NCBI GenBank assembly: GCA_964612995.1
Contig: CAZTGE010000153.1
Location: forward strand, 1 to 9,398
Source: SLQH01 sp964612995
Lineage (GTDB): Bacteria > Planctomycetota > UBA11346
DNA: 9,398 bases
Direction: 5' to 3'
Part shown: piece by piece, positions 1-6,747 of the stretch
How the letters are laid out: every line of letters begins with the position of its first letter
Numbering within the stretch: the stretch's first letter is position 1
Notes under the pieces: generated by a model
Database searches by the model: none
What the model was told of the DNA's origin: nothing
What the model saw: the letters and a program-made list of their open reading frames with translations, nothing else
Made by a program: the position numbers and the translations under genes

Positions 1-5
1 GGCCG

Positions 6-60
6 TGGGGGTACGCGGCGAAGCCGCGAGGGGGCAGCGCCCCCTCTGAAGGAAGGAAGC
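6..60. repeat. Twin-hairpin repeat, copy 1 (family R1)
   Basis: Two perfect stem-loops sit back to back: 14-19 pairs with 23-28 around a GAA loop, and 28-35 pairs with 39-46 around an AGC loop. A related sequence with the same layout is found at about 6629-6682 (copy 2). The stems differ between copies but still pair, so it is the structure that is conserved. There is no T-tract, so it does not look like an intrinsic terminator. Copy 1 may extend left of the window. It could be a REP/BIME-like intergenic element; I do not recognise a named family. Confidence 0.6.
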
Positions 61-165
61 CTCAGTCCTGACGGGACCTGCACAGGGTGAGACCAGTCTC
101 TCTGCGGGAAATGTCGCTCACTGCCCGTAGTGCGCCGATCGCGCACAGAGGCTCGGTCCTCAACC

Positions 166-666
166 ATGCGCCTCGCAGACCTCGTTGAAATCCTTGCTGC
201 ATTCGAAGCCGCCCACGTTCGCTACCTGATCGTTGGCGGCTATGCCGTGATCGGTCACGGCCACGTGCGCACGACCCTGGATCTCGATCTGGTGGTGGAT
301 CTCGAAGGGGATCAGCCAGGGAGGGTGGTGGCCGTTCTCGATCAGCTCGGCTATCGGCCGCGCGCCCCGGTCCCGCTGGCGGATTTCGCAAACAGTGAGC
401 GCCGTCGTGCATGGCTGGAAGACAAGGGCGCCCAGGTCTTCACCGTCGTGCGCGGCGACGGGATCGCGCATAGCGAGGTCGACGTGTTTCTGCAATATCC
501 CTTCGCGTTCGCAGAGGCCTACGCCGCGGCCACGGTCATCGATCTGCCAGACGGCACCCCCATGCGCATCGTCGACATTGAACGGCTCAAGGCGATGAAG
601 CGCGCGGCGGCGAGGCCGCAGGATCTCGGTGATCTCGCAGCGCTCGATGCCATGGATGCGGAATGA
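166..666 (+). CDS. Nucleotidyltransferase-fold protein (AbiEii/DUF6036-like)
   Basis: The protein is 166 residues long. It shows the minimal nucleotidyltransferase signature of AbiEii/DUF6036-like proteins: GGYA at residues 24-27 in place of the classic GS motif, followed by TLDLD with acidic residues D39 and D41. A likely third metal ligand is D106 in SEVDVF. The C-terminal helix (residues 141-156) is rich in Lys/Arg with a PQDLGDL ending typical of this group. Family members transfer a nucleotide to RNA or protein targets and often act as toxins; the substrate cannot be read here. I chose the ATG at 166 over a GTG at 130 because the homologous core starts there. No strong ribosome-binding site is visible. 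The stop overlaps the next ATG by ATGA, so translation is probably coupled to the 68-residue partner. Family assignment is fairly sure; toxin function is inference. Confidence 0.75.
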   Translation: MRLADLVEILAAFEAAHVRYLIVGGYAVIGHGHVRTTLDLDLVVDLEGDQPGRVVAVLDQLGYRPRAPVPLADFANSERRRAWLEDKGAQVFTVVRGDGIAHSEVDVFLQYPFAFAEAYAAATVIDLPDGTPMRIVDIERLKAMKRAAARPQDLGDLAALDAMDAE

Positions 667-869
667 GCAACGATGTCTGGCGCCATGATGGTGTCGAGCG
701 TGCGCGCCTACGTGAGTGTGCCGCCATGACACCGTACGAGCGTCTCGTCCTGCACGAGCAGCTGCTCGAAGCCGCCCTCGCCATCGCTGGCCCCAAGGCC
801 CTCGAACGCCCAAACCCCGACCGGGACATCCCGCGCGGCTCCACGGCATATCGCCACCTGTCAACCTGA
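663..869 (+). CDS. Small partner of the upstream nucleotidyltransferase
   Basis: A 68-residue protein begins in the ATGA overlap with the nucleotidyltransferase gene, a hallmark of a coupled two-gene unit. Its middle, MTPYERLVLHEQLLEAALA (residues 22-40), predicts an amphipathic helix. It resembles the TPAERL-type helix I recall in small proteins encoded next to this class of nucleotidyltransferase. The C-terminal part is Pro/Arg-rich and probably disordered. No signal peptide or membrane segment is seen. It is likely a binding partner or antitoxin of the enzyme, but this rests on position, size and overlap only. The next gene starts 27 bases downstream, so this pair could also be cotranscribed with the sulfate-activation genes. 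Confidence 0.6.
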   Translation: MSNDVWRHDGVERARLRECAAMTPYERLVLHEQLLEAALAIAGPKALERPNPDRDIPRGSTAYRHLST

Positions 870-896
870 ACGAACCGAACGGTCGAGCATCTCGCT

Positions 897-1880
897 GTGA
901 AAATCCTCGTAACCGGCGCCGCTGGCTTCATCGGTCACCACGTCGCTCAGCGCCTGTGTGCGCAGGGCCACAGCGTCGTCGGCATCGACACCTGTAACGA
1001 CTACTACGACCCCGCGCTCAAACGCGCGCGGCTCGCGGCGATGACCGACGTGGTGGGCTTCCGCTTCGAGCGACTCGATTGCGCTGATCGCGACGGCATG
1101 GCCGCGCTGTTCGCCGATGGCCGCTTCGACCGCGTGTGTCATCTCGCGGCCCAGGCCGGGGTGCGCTACTCGCTGCAGAACCCGTACGCCTACATCGACG
1201 CCAATCTCGACGGCTTCATCACCATCCTCGAGGGCTGTCGCCATCACGGCATCGACCACCTGGTCTATGCCAGCTCGAGCTCGGTCTACGGCAACAACCG
1301 CAAGATCCCCTTTGCGGAGAGCGACCCGGTCGAGGGGCCGGTCAGCCTCTACGCGGCGACCAAACGCGCCAACGAACTGATGGCCTACACCTACAGCCAT
1401 CTCTATGGCATCGCCGCGATCGGCCTGCGTTTCTTCACCGTCTATGGCCCCTTCGGCCGGCCCGACATGGCCTATTGGCATTTCACCGAGCAGATCCTGC
1501 GCGGCGAGCCGATCCGGGTGTTCAACAACGGCAACTGCAAGCGCGATTTCACCTACATCGACGACATCGTCACCGGCGTGGTCGCCACCCTGGTCGACGA
1601 GCCGGCGACCCCGCTCGGCGCCGATGGTTCACCGCGCGCCCGGATCTACAACATCGGCAACGATCAGCCGGTCCAGTTGCTGGACTTCATCGCCTGCATC
1701 GAACAGGCCCTGGGCGCCACGGCGACCAGGGAGCTGGTCCCGGCCCAGCCGGGCGATGTCGAAGCCACCTGGGCCGACGTCACCGCGCTGCGTCGCGACT
1801 ACGACTTCAGCCCCGACACCCCGCTGGCCACCGGTATCGAGCGCTTCGTCACCTGGTACCGTGATTACTACGCCACCTGA
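897..1880 (+). CDS. NAD-dependent sugar nucleotide epimerase, UDP-glucuronate 4-epimerase type
   Basis: A 327-residue extended short-chain dehydrogenase, full length for the family. The Rossmann motif is GAAGFIG (residues 7-13), followed by the NDYYDP segment (34-39) typical of UDP-glucuronate 4-epimerases of the CapI/GAE kind. It has CHLAAQAGVRYS (81-92), the catalytic serine region SSSS (126-129), and the YxxxK pair Y152/K156. RFFTVYGPFGRPDMA (178-192) and the KRDFTYIDDIV segment (215-225) are also family hallmarks. The reaction expected is interconversion of UDP-glucuronate and UDP-galacturonate in the cytoplasm, supplying acidic sugar for surface polysaccharide. A related specificity (UDP-GlcNAc or UDP-Glc) cannot be excluded. 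The start is a GTG with a weak ribosome-binding site; no ATG precedes the Rossmann fold. The next gene begins 12 bases after the stop, so the epimerase is most likely in one operon with cysNC. Confidence 0.88.
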   Translation: MKILVTGAAGFIGHHVAQRLCAQGHSVVGIDTCNDYYDPALKRARLAAMTDVVGFRFERLDCADRDGMAALFADGRFDRVCHLAAQAGVRYSLQNPYAYIDANLDGFITILEGCRHHGIDHLVYASSSSVYGNNRKIPFAESDPVEGPVSLYAATKRANELMAYTYSHLYGIAAIGLRFFTVYGPFGRPDMAYWHFTEQILRGEPIRVFNNGNCKRDFTYIDDIVTGVVATLVDEPATPLGADGSPRARIYNIGNDQPVQLLDFIACIEQALGATATRELVPAQPGDVEATWADVTALRRDYDFSPDTPLATGIERFVTWYRDYYAT

Positions 1881-1892
1881 CCAGGGCAGTAC

Positions 1893-3803
1893 ATGCTAAT
1901 TTCTGGAGAAACCTACGATTCGGTCGAGGACTACCTCGCCAGCCACAACCGCAAGGATCAGCTGCGCTTGCTGACCTGCGGCAGCGTCGATGACGGCAAG
2001 TCGACGCTCATCGGCCGTCTGCTGCACGACACCAAGCTGGTCTACGAGGACCATCTCGAGGCGCTGCGCCGAGACAGCGAGCGGCACGGCAAGGCGGGCA
2101 AGGGCGAGGTCGACTACGCGCTGCTCTGCGACGGGCTCAAGTCCGAGCGCGAACAGGGCATCACCATCGATGTCGCCTACCGGTATTTCTCGACCGCCCG
2201 GCGCACCTTCATCGTCGCTGACTGTCCTGGCCACGAGCAATACACGCGCAACATGGCCACCGGTGCGAGTACCTGCAACCTGGCGGTGATCCTGATCGAT
2301 GCGCGCCATGGCGTGATCACCCAGACCAAGCGGCACAGCTTCATCGTCAGCCTGTTGGGCATCAAGCACGTGCTCGTAGCGGTCAACAAGATGGACCTGG
2401 TCGACTACGACGAGGCGGTGTTCAACGGTATCCGCCGCGACTACATCGAGTTCGCGGCCAAGCTCGATCTCGGCGATATCCGTTTCGTGCCGATCTCGGC
2501 CCTGCGTGGCGACAACATCACCGCGTCGAGCGCGGCCATGCCGTGGTATGCCGGACCCTCGGTGCTCGAGCAGCTCGAGTCGGTCCACGTCGCCTCCGAT
2601 CGCAACCTGGTCGATTTCCGCTTCCCGGTGCAGTGCATCGTCCGGCCCGACACCACCTTCCGCGGTTACGCCGGTTCCATCGCCGCGGGCACGGTCCGCC
2701 CGGGTCAAGAGGTGATGGTCCTGCCCAGCCGGGTGCGGACCCGCGTCGAACGGGTGGTCACCTTCGACGGCGATCGCGACGAGGCCTTCGCGCCGCAGGC
2801 GGTGACCCTGACCCTCGCCGACGAGGTAGACGCCTCGCGCGGTGATGTGATCGTCCATCCGAACAACCAGCCGCACGTGGCCAGCGAGTTCGAGGCGATG
2901 CTGGTGTGGATGCATCCCGAGCCCCTGCGCCGGGGGCAGCAGGTCCTGGTCCGCACCGTGGCCGGCAGCGTGCCGGCCACGGTGAGCGCGCTGCGCTATC
3001 GGATCGATGTCAACACCCTCCATCGCGATGAGGCCGATGCCCTCGCGCTCAACGAGATCGGCCGGGTGCGGATCAGCTGCGTCCGGCCGCTGGTGCTCGA
3101 TGGTTACGACCGCAGCCGCGCCACCGGCGCCTTCATCCTCGTCGATCGCGCCTCCTGTCACACCCTCGCTGGCGGCATGGTGCGCGAGGTGGGAGTCGCC
3201 GCCGGCGAACGGACCCCGGCCACCGCGGCCGGGACCAGCCTGGTCAGCGCCGAACAGCGGCGGGCTCTGCTCGGCCAGACCGGCGGGGTGGTCTGGCTCA
3301 CCGGCCTGCCGATGGCCGGCAAGAGCATGGTCGCAGCGGAACTGGAGCGATCGTTGATCGAGTCTGGTCACGCCGCAGCGGTGCTCGACGGCTCGCGGGT
3401 GCGCGCCGATCTGAGTCGCGATCTCGGTTTCAGCCCCGAGGATCGCGGCGAGCAGACGCGGCGCCTGGCGGCTCTCGGCGCCGTGATGGCCGATGCCGGC
3501 CTGCTGGTCATCGTCGCCTCGGCCTCGCCCTATCGCAGTGCCCGCGACGCGGCTCGCGAGCACATCGGTAGCGCGCGCTTCTGCGAAGTCCACTGCAGCG
3601 CGCCGCTGGACTGGTGCGAGGCTCACGACGACCGCGGCGTCTACGCCCGCGCCCGGGCCGGCGAACTGCAGAACTTCACGGGCATCAGCGCGCCCTATGA
3701 GCCGCCGGATGCGCCCGACCTCGAGCTGCCGACCCACGAGCTCGATCCCGGTGCCGCGGCCGAGGCGGTGTATCGGCGGATGGCCGAGCGCGGTTGGTTC
3801 TGA
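1893..3803 (+). CDS. cysNC: CysN-CysC fusion: ATP sulfurylase GTPase subunit with divergent APS kinase domain
   Basis: The 636 residues match the usual length of the CysNC/NodQ fusion. Residues 1 to about 440 are CysN: G1 GSVDDGKS (30-37), switch region GITIDVAYRYF (89-99), G3 DCPGH (110-114), G4 NKMD (165-168), G5 SAL (202-204), then the EF-Tu-like beta-barrel domains. CysN uses GTP hydrolysis to drive sulfate adenylation by CysD. Residues from about 463 form an APS kinase domain with a Walker A (G471 to S478), SPYR (545-548) and an FTGISAPYEPP segment (595-605). That domain is unusual: the family's DGDN reads DGSR (499-502), the RHGLN that follows is RADLS, the EN after DR is EQ, and the P-loop is GLPMAGKS instead of GLSGSGKS. 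APS kinase activity may therefore be weak or absent. An AGGG ribosome-binding site at 1883-1886 supports the ATG. CysD, its obligate partner, lies three genes downstream. Confidence 0.95.
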   Translation: MLISGETYDSVEDYLASHNRKDQLRLLTCGSVDDGKSTLIGRLLHDTKLVYEDHLEALRRDSERHGKAGKGEVDYALLCDGLKSEREQGITIDVAYRYFSTARRTFIVADCPGHEQYTRNMATGASTCNLAVILIDARHGVITQTKRHSFIVSLLGIKHVLVAVNKMDLVDYDEAVFNGIRRDYIEFAAKLDLGDIRFVPISALRGDNITASSAAMPWYAGPSVLEQLESVHVASDRNLVDFRFPVQCIVRPDTTFRGYAGSIAAGTVRPGQEVMVLPSRVRTRVERVVTFDGDRDEAFAPQAVTLTLADEVDASRGDVIVHPNNQPHVASEFEAMLVWMHPEPLRRGQQVLVRTVAGSVPATVSALRYRIDVNTLHRDEADALALNEIGRVRISCVRPLVLDGYDRSRATGAFILVDRASCHTLAGGMVREVGVAAGERTPATAAGTSLVSAEQRRALLGQTGGVVWLTGLPMAGKSMVAAELERSLIESGHAAAVLDGSRVRADLSRDLGFSPEDRGEQTRRLAALGAVMADAGLLVIVASASPYRSARDAAREHIGSARFCEVHCSAPLDWCEAHDDRGVYARARAGELQNFTGISAPYEPPDAPDLELPTHELDPGAAAEAVYRRMAERGWF

Positions 3804-3860
3804 GATCCGGATCTCCGCGCCAGGTTGTACCTGCCCCGCGGTGAGCATCGTGCCACGGGG
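3803..3860. other. cysNC-cysQ gap with short palindromes
   Basis: The 77-base gap is the longest in the operon. It holds a perfect 12-base palindrome AGATCCGGATCT overlapping the cysNC stop (3803-3814), a small stem 3821-3825/3829-3833, and an 8-base stem 3834-3841/3853-3860 with one mismatch. No T-tract and no convincing promoter are seen. It may be an RNA processing or stability site, or simply chance in GC-rich DNA. Confidence 0.3.
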
Positions 3861-3880
3861 TGCGAAACGAACGCCAAGCC

Positions 3881-4654
3881 ATGTCAGTAACGCCCGACCT
3901 TGAATCCGTGACCGCGATCGCACATGCCGCCGGGCAGCGCATCGCCGAGATCTATGCCACCCATACGGGCGCGCATCAGACCAAGGCCGACGACTCGCCG
4001 CTGACCACCGCCGATCTCGCCAGCCATACGCTGATCTGTAAGCAGCTGGACACGCTCGATCCTGCAATCCCGGTGCTCAGCGAGGAGTCGGCCGCTATCC
4101 CCCACGCGCAGCGGGTGGATTGGCAGCGCTTCTGGCTCGTCGATCCACTCGACGGCACCAAGGAGTTTCTCAAGCGCAACGGCGAGTTCACCGTCAACAT
4201 CGCTCTGATCGACCATGGCATGCCGGTGCTCGGAGTGGTTCACGCGCCGATGCTCGCCCGCAGCTACATCGGCGGGCCTGACGGTGCGCGGCGCGTCGAC
4301 GGGGTCGGGAGTGCCGCCTCAGCGCGTAGCATCCACGTCCGCGCGCATCGGCCGGGAGAGCCGTGGCAGGTGGTCGCGAGCCGCTCGCATCGCAACGCAG
4401 AGACCGAGGCCTATCTTGCCGGACTCGGAGCGCACGAATGCGTCGCCATGGGTTCGAGCCTCAAGCTCTGCCTGGTCGCCGAAGGCGCGGCCCATATCTA
4501 TCCCCGGCTCGGACCGACGATGGAGTGGGATACCGCCGCCGCGCACGCGGTGGTCCGCGCCGCCGGCGGCAGCGTCCATGATCTCGACGGGCGTGAGCTG
4601 CGCTACAACAAGCCCGACCTGCACAACCCGCACTTCATCGTAGAGCCGCGCTGA
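3881..4654 (+). CDS. cysQ: 3'(2'),5'-bisphosphate nucleotidase CysQ
   Basis: A 257-residue inositol-monophosphatase-superfamily protein with the CysQ hallmarks in order: metal ligands in SEES (E68, E69), DPLDGTKEF at 88-96 (D88, D91), and EWDTAA at 215-220 (D217). GSSLKLCLVAEG (191-202) and the NPHFIV C-terminus also match. CysQ removes the 3'-phosphate from PAP, the inhibitory by-product of PAPS-dependent sulfotransferases and PAPS reductases, and can also hydrolyse PAPS. Its place between the two APS kinase genes fits PAPS recycling. I chose the ATG at 3881, which opens directly onto the usual N-terminal helix; a GTG at 3860 would add seven residues. Neither has a strong ribosome-binding site. 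The next gene starts 34 bases after the stop. The family call is firm. Confidence 0.93.
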   Translation: MSVTPDLESVTAIAHAAGQRIAEIYATHTGAHQTKADDSPLTTADLASHTLICKQLDTLDPAIPVLSEESAAIPHAQRVDWQRFWLVDPLDGTKEFLKRNGEFTVNIALIDHGMPVLGVVHAPMLARSYIGGPDGARRVDGVGSAASARSIHVRAHRPGEPWQVVASRSHRNAETEAYLAGLGAHECVAMGSSLKLCLVAEGAAHIYPRLGPTMEWDTAAAHAVVRAAGGSVHDLDGRELRYNKPDLHNPHFIVEPR

Positions 4655-4688
4655 GTTGCCTTGCAGGTGCGAAAGCCCTATTCAGCCC

Positions 4689-5327
4689 ATGCCGACTTCT
4701 GAAAACATCGTCTGGTCCGAGTCGCTGGTGTCGCGGCGGGAGCGTGAGGGGATCCAGCGGCAACGGGGCGGCGTGTTCTGGTTCACCGGTTTGTCCGGTT
4801 CGGGCAAGTCGACCATCGCGAAGGCCGTGGAGCAGCGGCTGATCGCGACGGGTCGGTGGGCCTACGTGCTCGACGGCGACAACGTGCGTCACGGTCTGAA
4901 CGGCGATCTCGGCTTCAGCCCTGCGGATCGGCACGAGAACCTGCGACGGATCGGCCACGTTGCGGCGCTGTTCGCCGATGCCGGTGCGATCACGTTGACG
5001 GCCTTCATCTCCCCGTATCGGGCCGATCGTGCCGCTGCGCGGGCCTTGGTGCCGGCGGGGGACTTCCACGAGGTTTTCATCGCGACCTCGCTCGCGACCT
5101 GCGAACACCGCGATGTCAAAGGGCTTTACGCCAGGGCGCGCGCGGGCGAGATCGCCGATTTCACCGGCATCAACGCGCCCTACGAGCCACCGACAGCGCC
5201 CGAGTTGGCCATCGACACCGATGCGCGCAGCTCCGATGCCTGCGTGCAGGACCTGCTCGCCTACATGGTGGATCGAGGCATCCTCGATCCCTGGCAGGCC
5301 GAACACGATGCCGGCGCCGGTATCTGA
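4689..5327 (+). CDS. cysC: Adenylylsulfate (APS) kinase CysC
   Basis: A 212-residue stand-alone APS kinase that phosphorylates APS to PAPS with ATP. All hallmark elements are intact: NIVW near the N-terminus, Walker A GLSGSGKST (34-42), DGDNVRHGLN (62-71), LGFSPADRHEN (74-84), FISPYR with S108 at the position of the phosphorylated serine of E. coli CysC, CEHRDVKGLY (138-147) and FTGINAPYEPP (158-168). It therefore supplies the residues lost in the kinase domain of the upstream fusion. The ATG at 4689 gives a normal N-terminus; a TTG at 4656 is possible but would add 11 atypical residues. The ribosome-binding site is weak, so coupling to cysQ is likely. The last ~15 residues (WQAEHDAGAGI region) are a short extension beyond the core fold. 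Confidence 0.95.
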   Translation: MPTSENIVWSESLVSRREREGIQRQRGGVFWFTGLSGSGKSTIAKAVEQRLIATGRWAYVLDGDNVRHGLNGDLGFSPADRHENLRRIGHVAALFADAGAITLTAFISPYRADRAAARALVPAGDFHEVFIATSLATCEHRDVKGLYARARAGEIADFTGINAPYEPPTAPELAIDTDARSSDACVQDLLAYMVDRGILDPWQAEHDAGAGI

Positions 5328-5345
5328 ACGGGAGCTTTGCGCGCG

Positions 5346-6254
5346 ATGACCTCATATCTGCTGACCCATCTGCAACAGCTCGAAGCCGAGTCGATCCATA
5401 TCATCCGCGAGGTCGCGGCCGAGTTCGACAACCCGGTAATGCTGTATTCCGTCGGCAAGGACTCGGGTGTGATGGCCCACCTGGCGCGCAAGGCCTTCCA
5501 TCCCGCGCCAGTGCCGTTTCCGTTGATGCACGTCAATACCACCTGGAAATTCCGCGAGATGATCGCGTTCCGCGATGCCTATGCCAAGGAGCACGGCTTC
5601 GATCTGATCAGCTACACCAACCCGGCCGGCGCCCACGGGGAGATCACGCCCTTCACCCATGGCAGCGACGAATACACCCGGATCATGAAGACCGAGGCGC
5701 TCAAGCAGGCCTTGAACGCGCACGGCTTCGATGCCGCTTTCGGCGGCGCACGACGCGACGAGGAGAAGAGCCGGGCCAAGGAGCGCGTGTTCTCCTTCCG
5801 CGATCCCAACCACCAGTGGGACCCGAAGAACCAACGCCCGGAGCTGTGGAATCTCTACAACGCCCGGATCCGCAAGGGCGAGAGCATCCGCGTGTTCCCT
5901 TTGTCCAACTGGACCGAGCTCGACATCTGGCTCTACATCCACCAGGAGGACATCCCGATCGTGCCGCTCTATTACCCGGCCGAACGCCCGGTGGTGCGTC
6001 GCGACGGCACCTGGATCATGATCGACGACGATCGCATGCCACTCGAGCCCGGCGAGGAACCAGAGCTGCGTCGGGTGCGCTTCCGCACGCTCGGCTGCTA
6101 CCCGCTCACCGGCGCGATGGAATCCCAGGCGGACACGCTACCGAAGATCGTCGAGGAGATGCTCATCGCGACCACCTCCGAACGCAGCGGCCGGCTGATC
6201 GACAGCGACACGGCCGCGAGCATGGAGATGAAGAAGCGGGAGGGGTATTTCTGA
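5346..6254 (+). CDS. cysD: Sulfate adenylyltransferase subunit 2 CysD
   Basis: The protein is 302 residues, the same length as E. coli CysD as I recall it, and collinear throughout. It is the catalytic ATP-pyrophosphatase subunit that makes APS and pyrophosphate from sulfate and ATP, in complex with CysN. The PP-loop is SVGKDSG (35-41), followed by TTWKFREM (65-72), FGGARRDEEKSRAKER (132-147), RVFPLSNWTELDIW (182-195), FRTLGCYPLTGA (246-257) and the KKREGYF terminus. HVNTTWKF carries Asn64 where I expect Asp. The TTWKF form and EDIPIVPLY stretch look closer to NodP-type sequences than to E. coli CysD. The ATG at 5346 has GGGAG at 5330-5334; a TTG at 5337 would be too close to that site. The gene is 18 bases after cysC and ends the operon. 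Placing cysD after cysN rather than before it is the reverse of the common order. Confidence 0.96.
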   Translation: MTSYLLTHLQQLEAESIHIIREVAAEFDNPVMLYSVGKDSGVMAHLARKAFHPAPVPFPLMHVNTTWKFREMIAFRDAYAKEHGFDLISYTNPAGAHGEITPFTHGSDEYTRIMKTEALKQALNAHGFDAAFGGARRDEEKSRAKERVFSFRDPNHQWDPKNQRPELWNLYNARIRKGESIRVFPLSNWTELDIWLYIHQEDIPIVPLYYPAERPVVRRDGTWIMIDDDRMPLEPGEEPELRRVRFRTLGCYPLTGAMESQADTLPKIVEEMLIATTSERSGRLIDSDTAASMEMKKREGYF

Positions 6255-6361
6255 CGGGACCCTCACGGCTCGCAATGAAGCGTTCGCACGGCACACAGCA
6301 GGTCGGCGCCGACACGACCACACGGAACGTCGAGGAGCTGTAAGATAGGACTGCGCAGTGG
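6255..6361. other. Region just after the sulfate-activation operon
   Basis: No gene is seen. It contains two short perfect palindromes, GTCGGCGCCGAC at 6302-6313 and ACTGCGCAGT at 6350-6359, but no stem followed by a T-run. Operon termination here is therefore not by an obvious intrinsic terminator; Rho-dependent ending, or ending in the palindromic cluster that follows, is possible. Confidence 0.35.
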
Positions 6362-6695
6362 CTTGGGGTTATGGCCCCAAGATTGCCGAGCCCTTCAAAG
6401 CGCCTGAACCGTCCACCCGCAGCGTCCGGAGCCCAGCCAGGCTTGGCTGGGCGACCGGCCGACCGAGGAACGGTTTTCGGCGAAAATGGCCCGCAGGGCC
6501 GCCGAAAACGCCAGCGCAGCTGGCGAGTGACGACCGAGGCGCGTGGGGGGCGGAGCCGGCATCGCGCAGCGATAGCAGGCCCCGGTGGGGCCTGCGGCCG
6601 GTGGAACGCGACGAGCGATAGCGAGGAAGCTGGGGTGCGCCGAAGGCGCGAGGGGGGCAGCGCCTCCTCTGGGAGGGAGCCCCAAGATTGCCGAG
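6362..6695. repeat. Dense cluster of palindromes bracketed by a 17-base direct repeat
   Basis: At least eight stem-loops lie in 330 bases: 6362-6368/6375-6381; 6431-6439/6444-6452 (9 bp perfect); 6473-6482/6500-6509 (10 bp perfect) enclosing 6489-6492/6496-6499; 6509-6515/6519-6525 (7 bp, GCA loop); 6561-6565/6569-6573 (GCA loop); 6575-6583/6587-6595 (9 bp perfect, GGT loop); and the R1 pair at 6637-6669. Several share a three-base GCA loop. The sequence GCCCCAAGATTGCCGAG occurs perfectly at both ends (6374-6390 and 6679-6695). Open frames crossing it are Arg/Gly-rich and lack protein character. It may be a palindromic mobile repeat, a structured RNA, or a REP-type array. I recognise no named family. 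Confidence 0.65.
6629..6682. repeat. Twin-hairpin repeat, copy 2 (family R1)
   Basis: This segment aligns with 6-60: a stem with GAA loop (6637-6641/6645-6649) directly followed by a G-rich/C-rich stem with AGC loop (6650-6658/6662-6669), then a GGA-rich tail. Next to the GAA loop a G-C pair of copy 1 is replaced by C-G, a compensatory change that keeps the stem. The second stem is imperfect here (one bulge and a G-T pair). Confidence 0.6.
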
Positions 6696-6712
6696 GCAGA
6701 AAGCCCCGCGGC

Positions 6713-6741
6713 TTGCAATAAGTAAAGCGCGACTTTATAAT
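6713..6741 (+). promoter_or_regulatory. Sigma-70 promoter, leaderless start for the ATPase gene
   Basis: The -35 is TTGCAA (6713-6718), the spacer is 17 bases, and the -10 is a perfect TATAAT (6736-6741). Only six bases separate the -10 from the ATG at 6748, so transcription should begin at or next to the start codon, leaving no room for a ribosome-binding site. The AT-rich patch contrasts sharply with the GC-rich surroundings. Confidence 0.8.
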
Positions 6742-6747
6742 CTGCAC

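Noticed and set aside
89..100. GAGAC-CA-GTCTC inverted repeat as an operator for the first nucleotidyltransferase
   Set aside because: Five-base arms are easily found by chance, and no promoter elements can be placed around it.
1896..4067. 723-codon open frame on the minus strand
   Set aside because: It lies wholly opposite cysNC and cysQ, is rich in His/Gly/Arg/Ala low-complexity stretches, and has no recognisable domain; it is a mirror effect of high-GC codon use.
4856..6343. 495-codon open frame on the plus strand in another frame
   Set aside because: It overlaps cysC and cysD, which are unmistakable, and its translation is Arg/Pro/Gly-rich without motifs.
6362..6695. CRISPR array
   Set aside because: The hairpins differ from each other in sequence and spacing; there is no regular repeat/spacer pattern and no cas gene.
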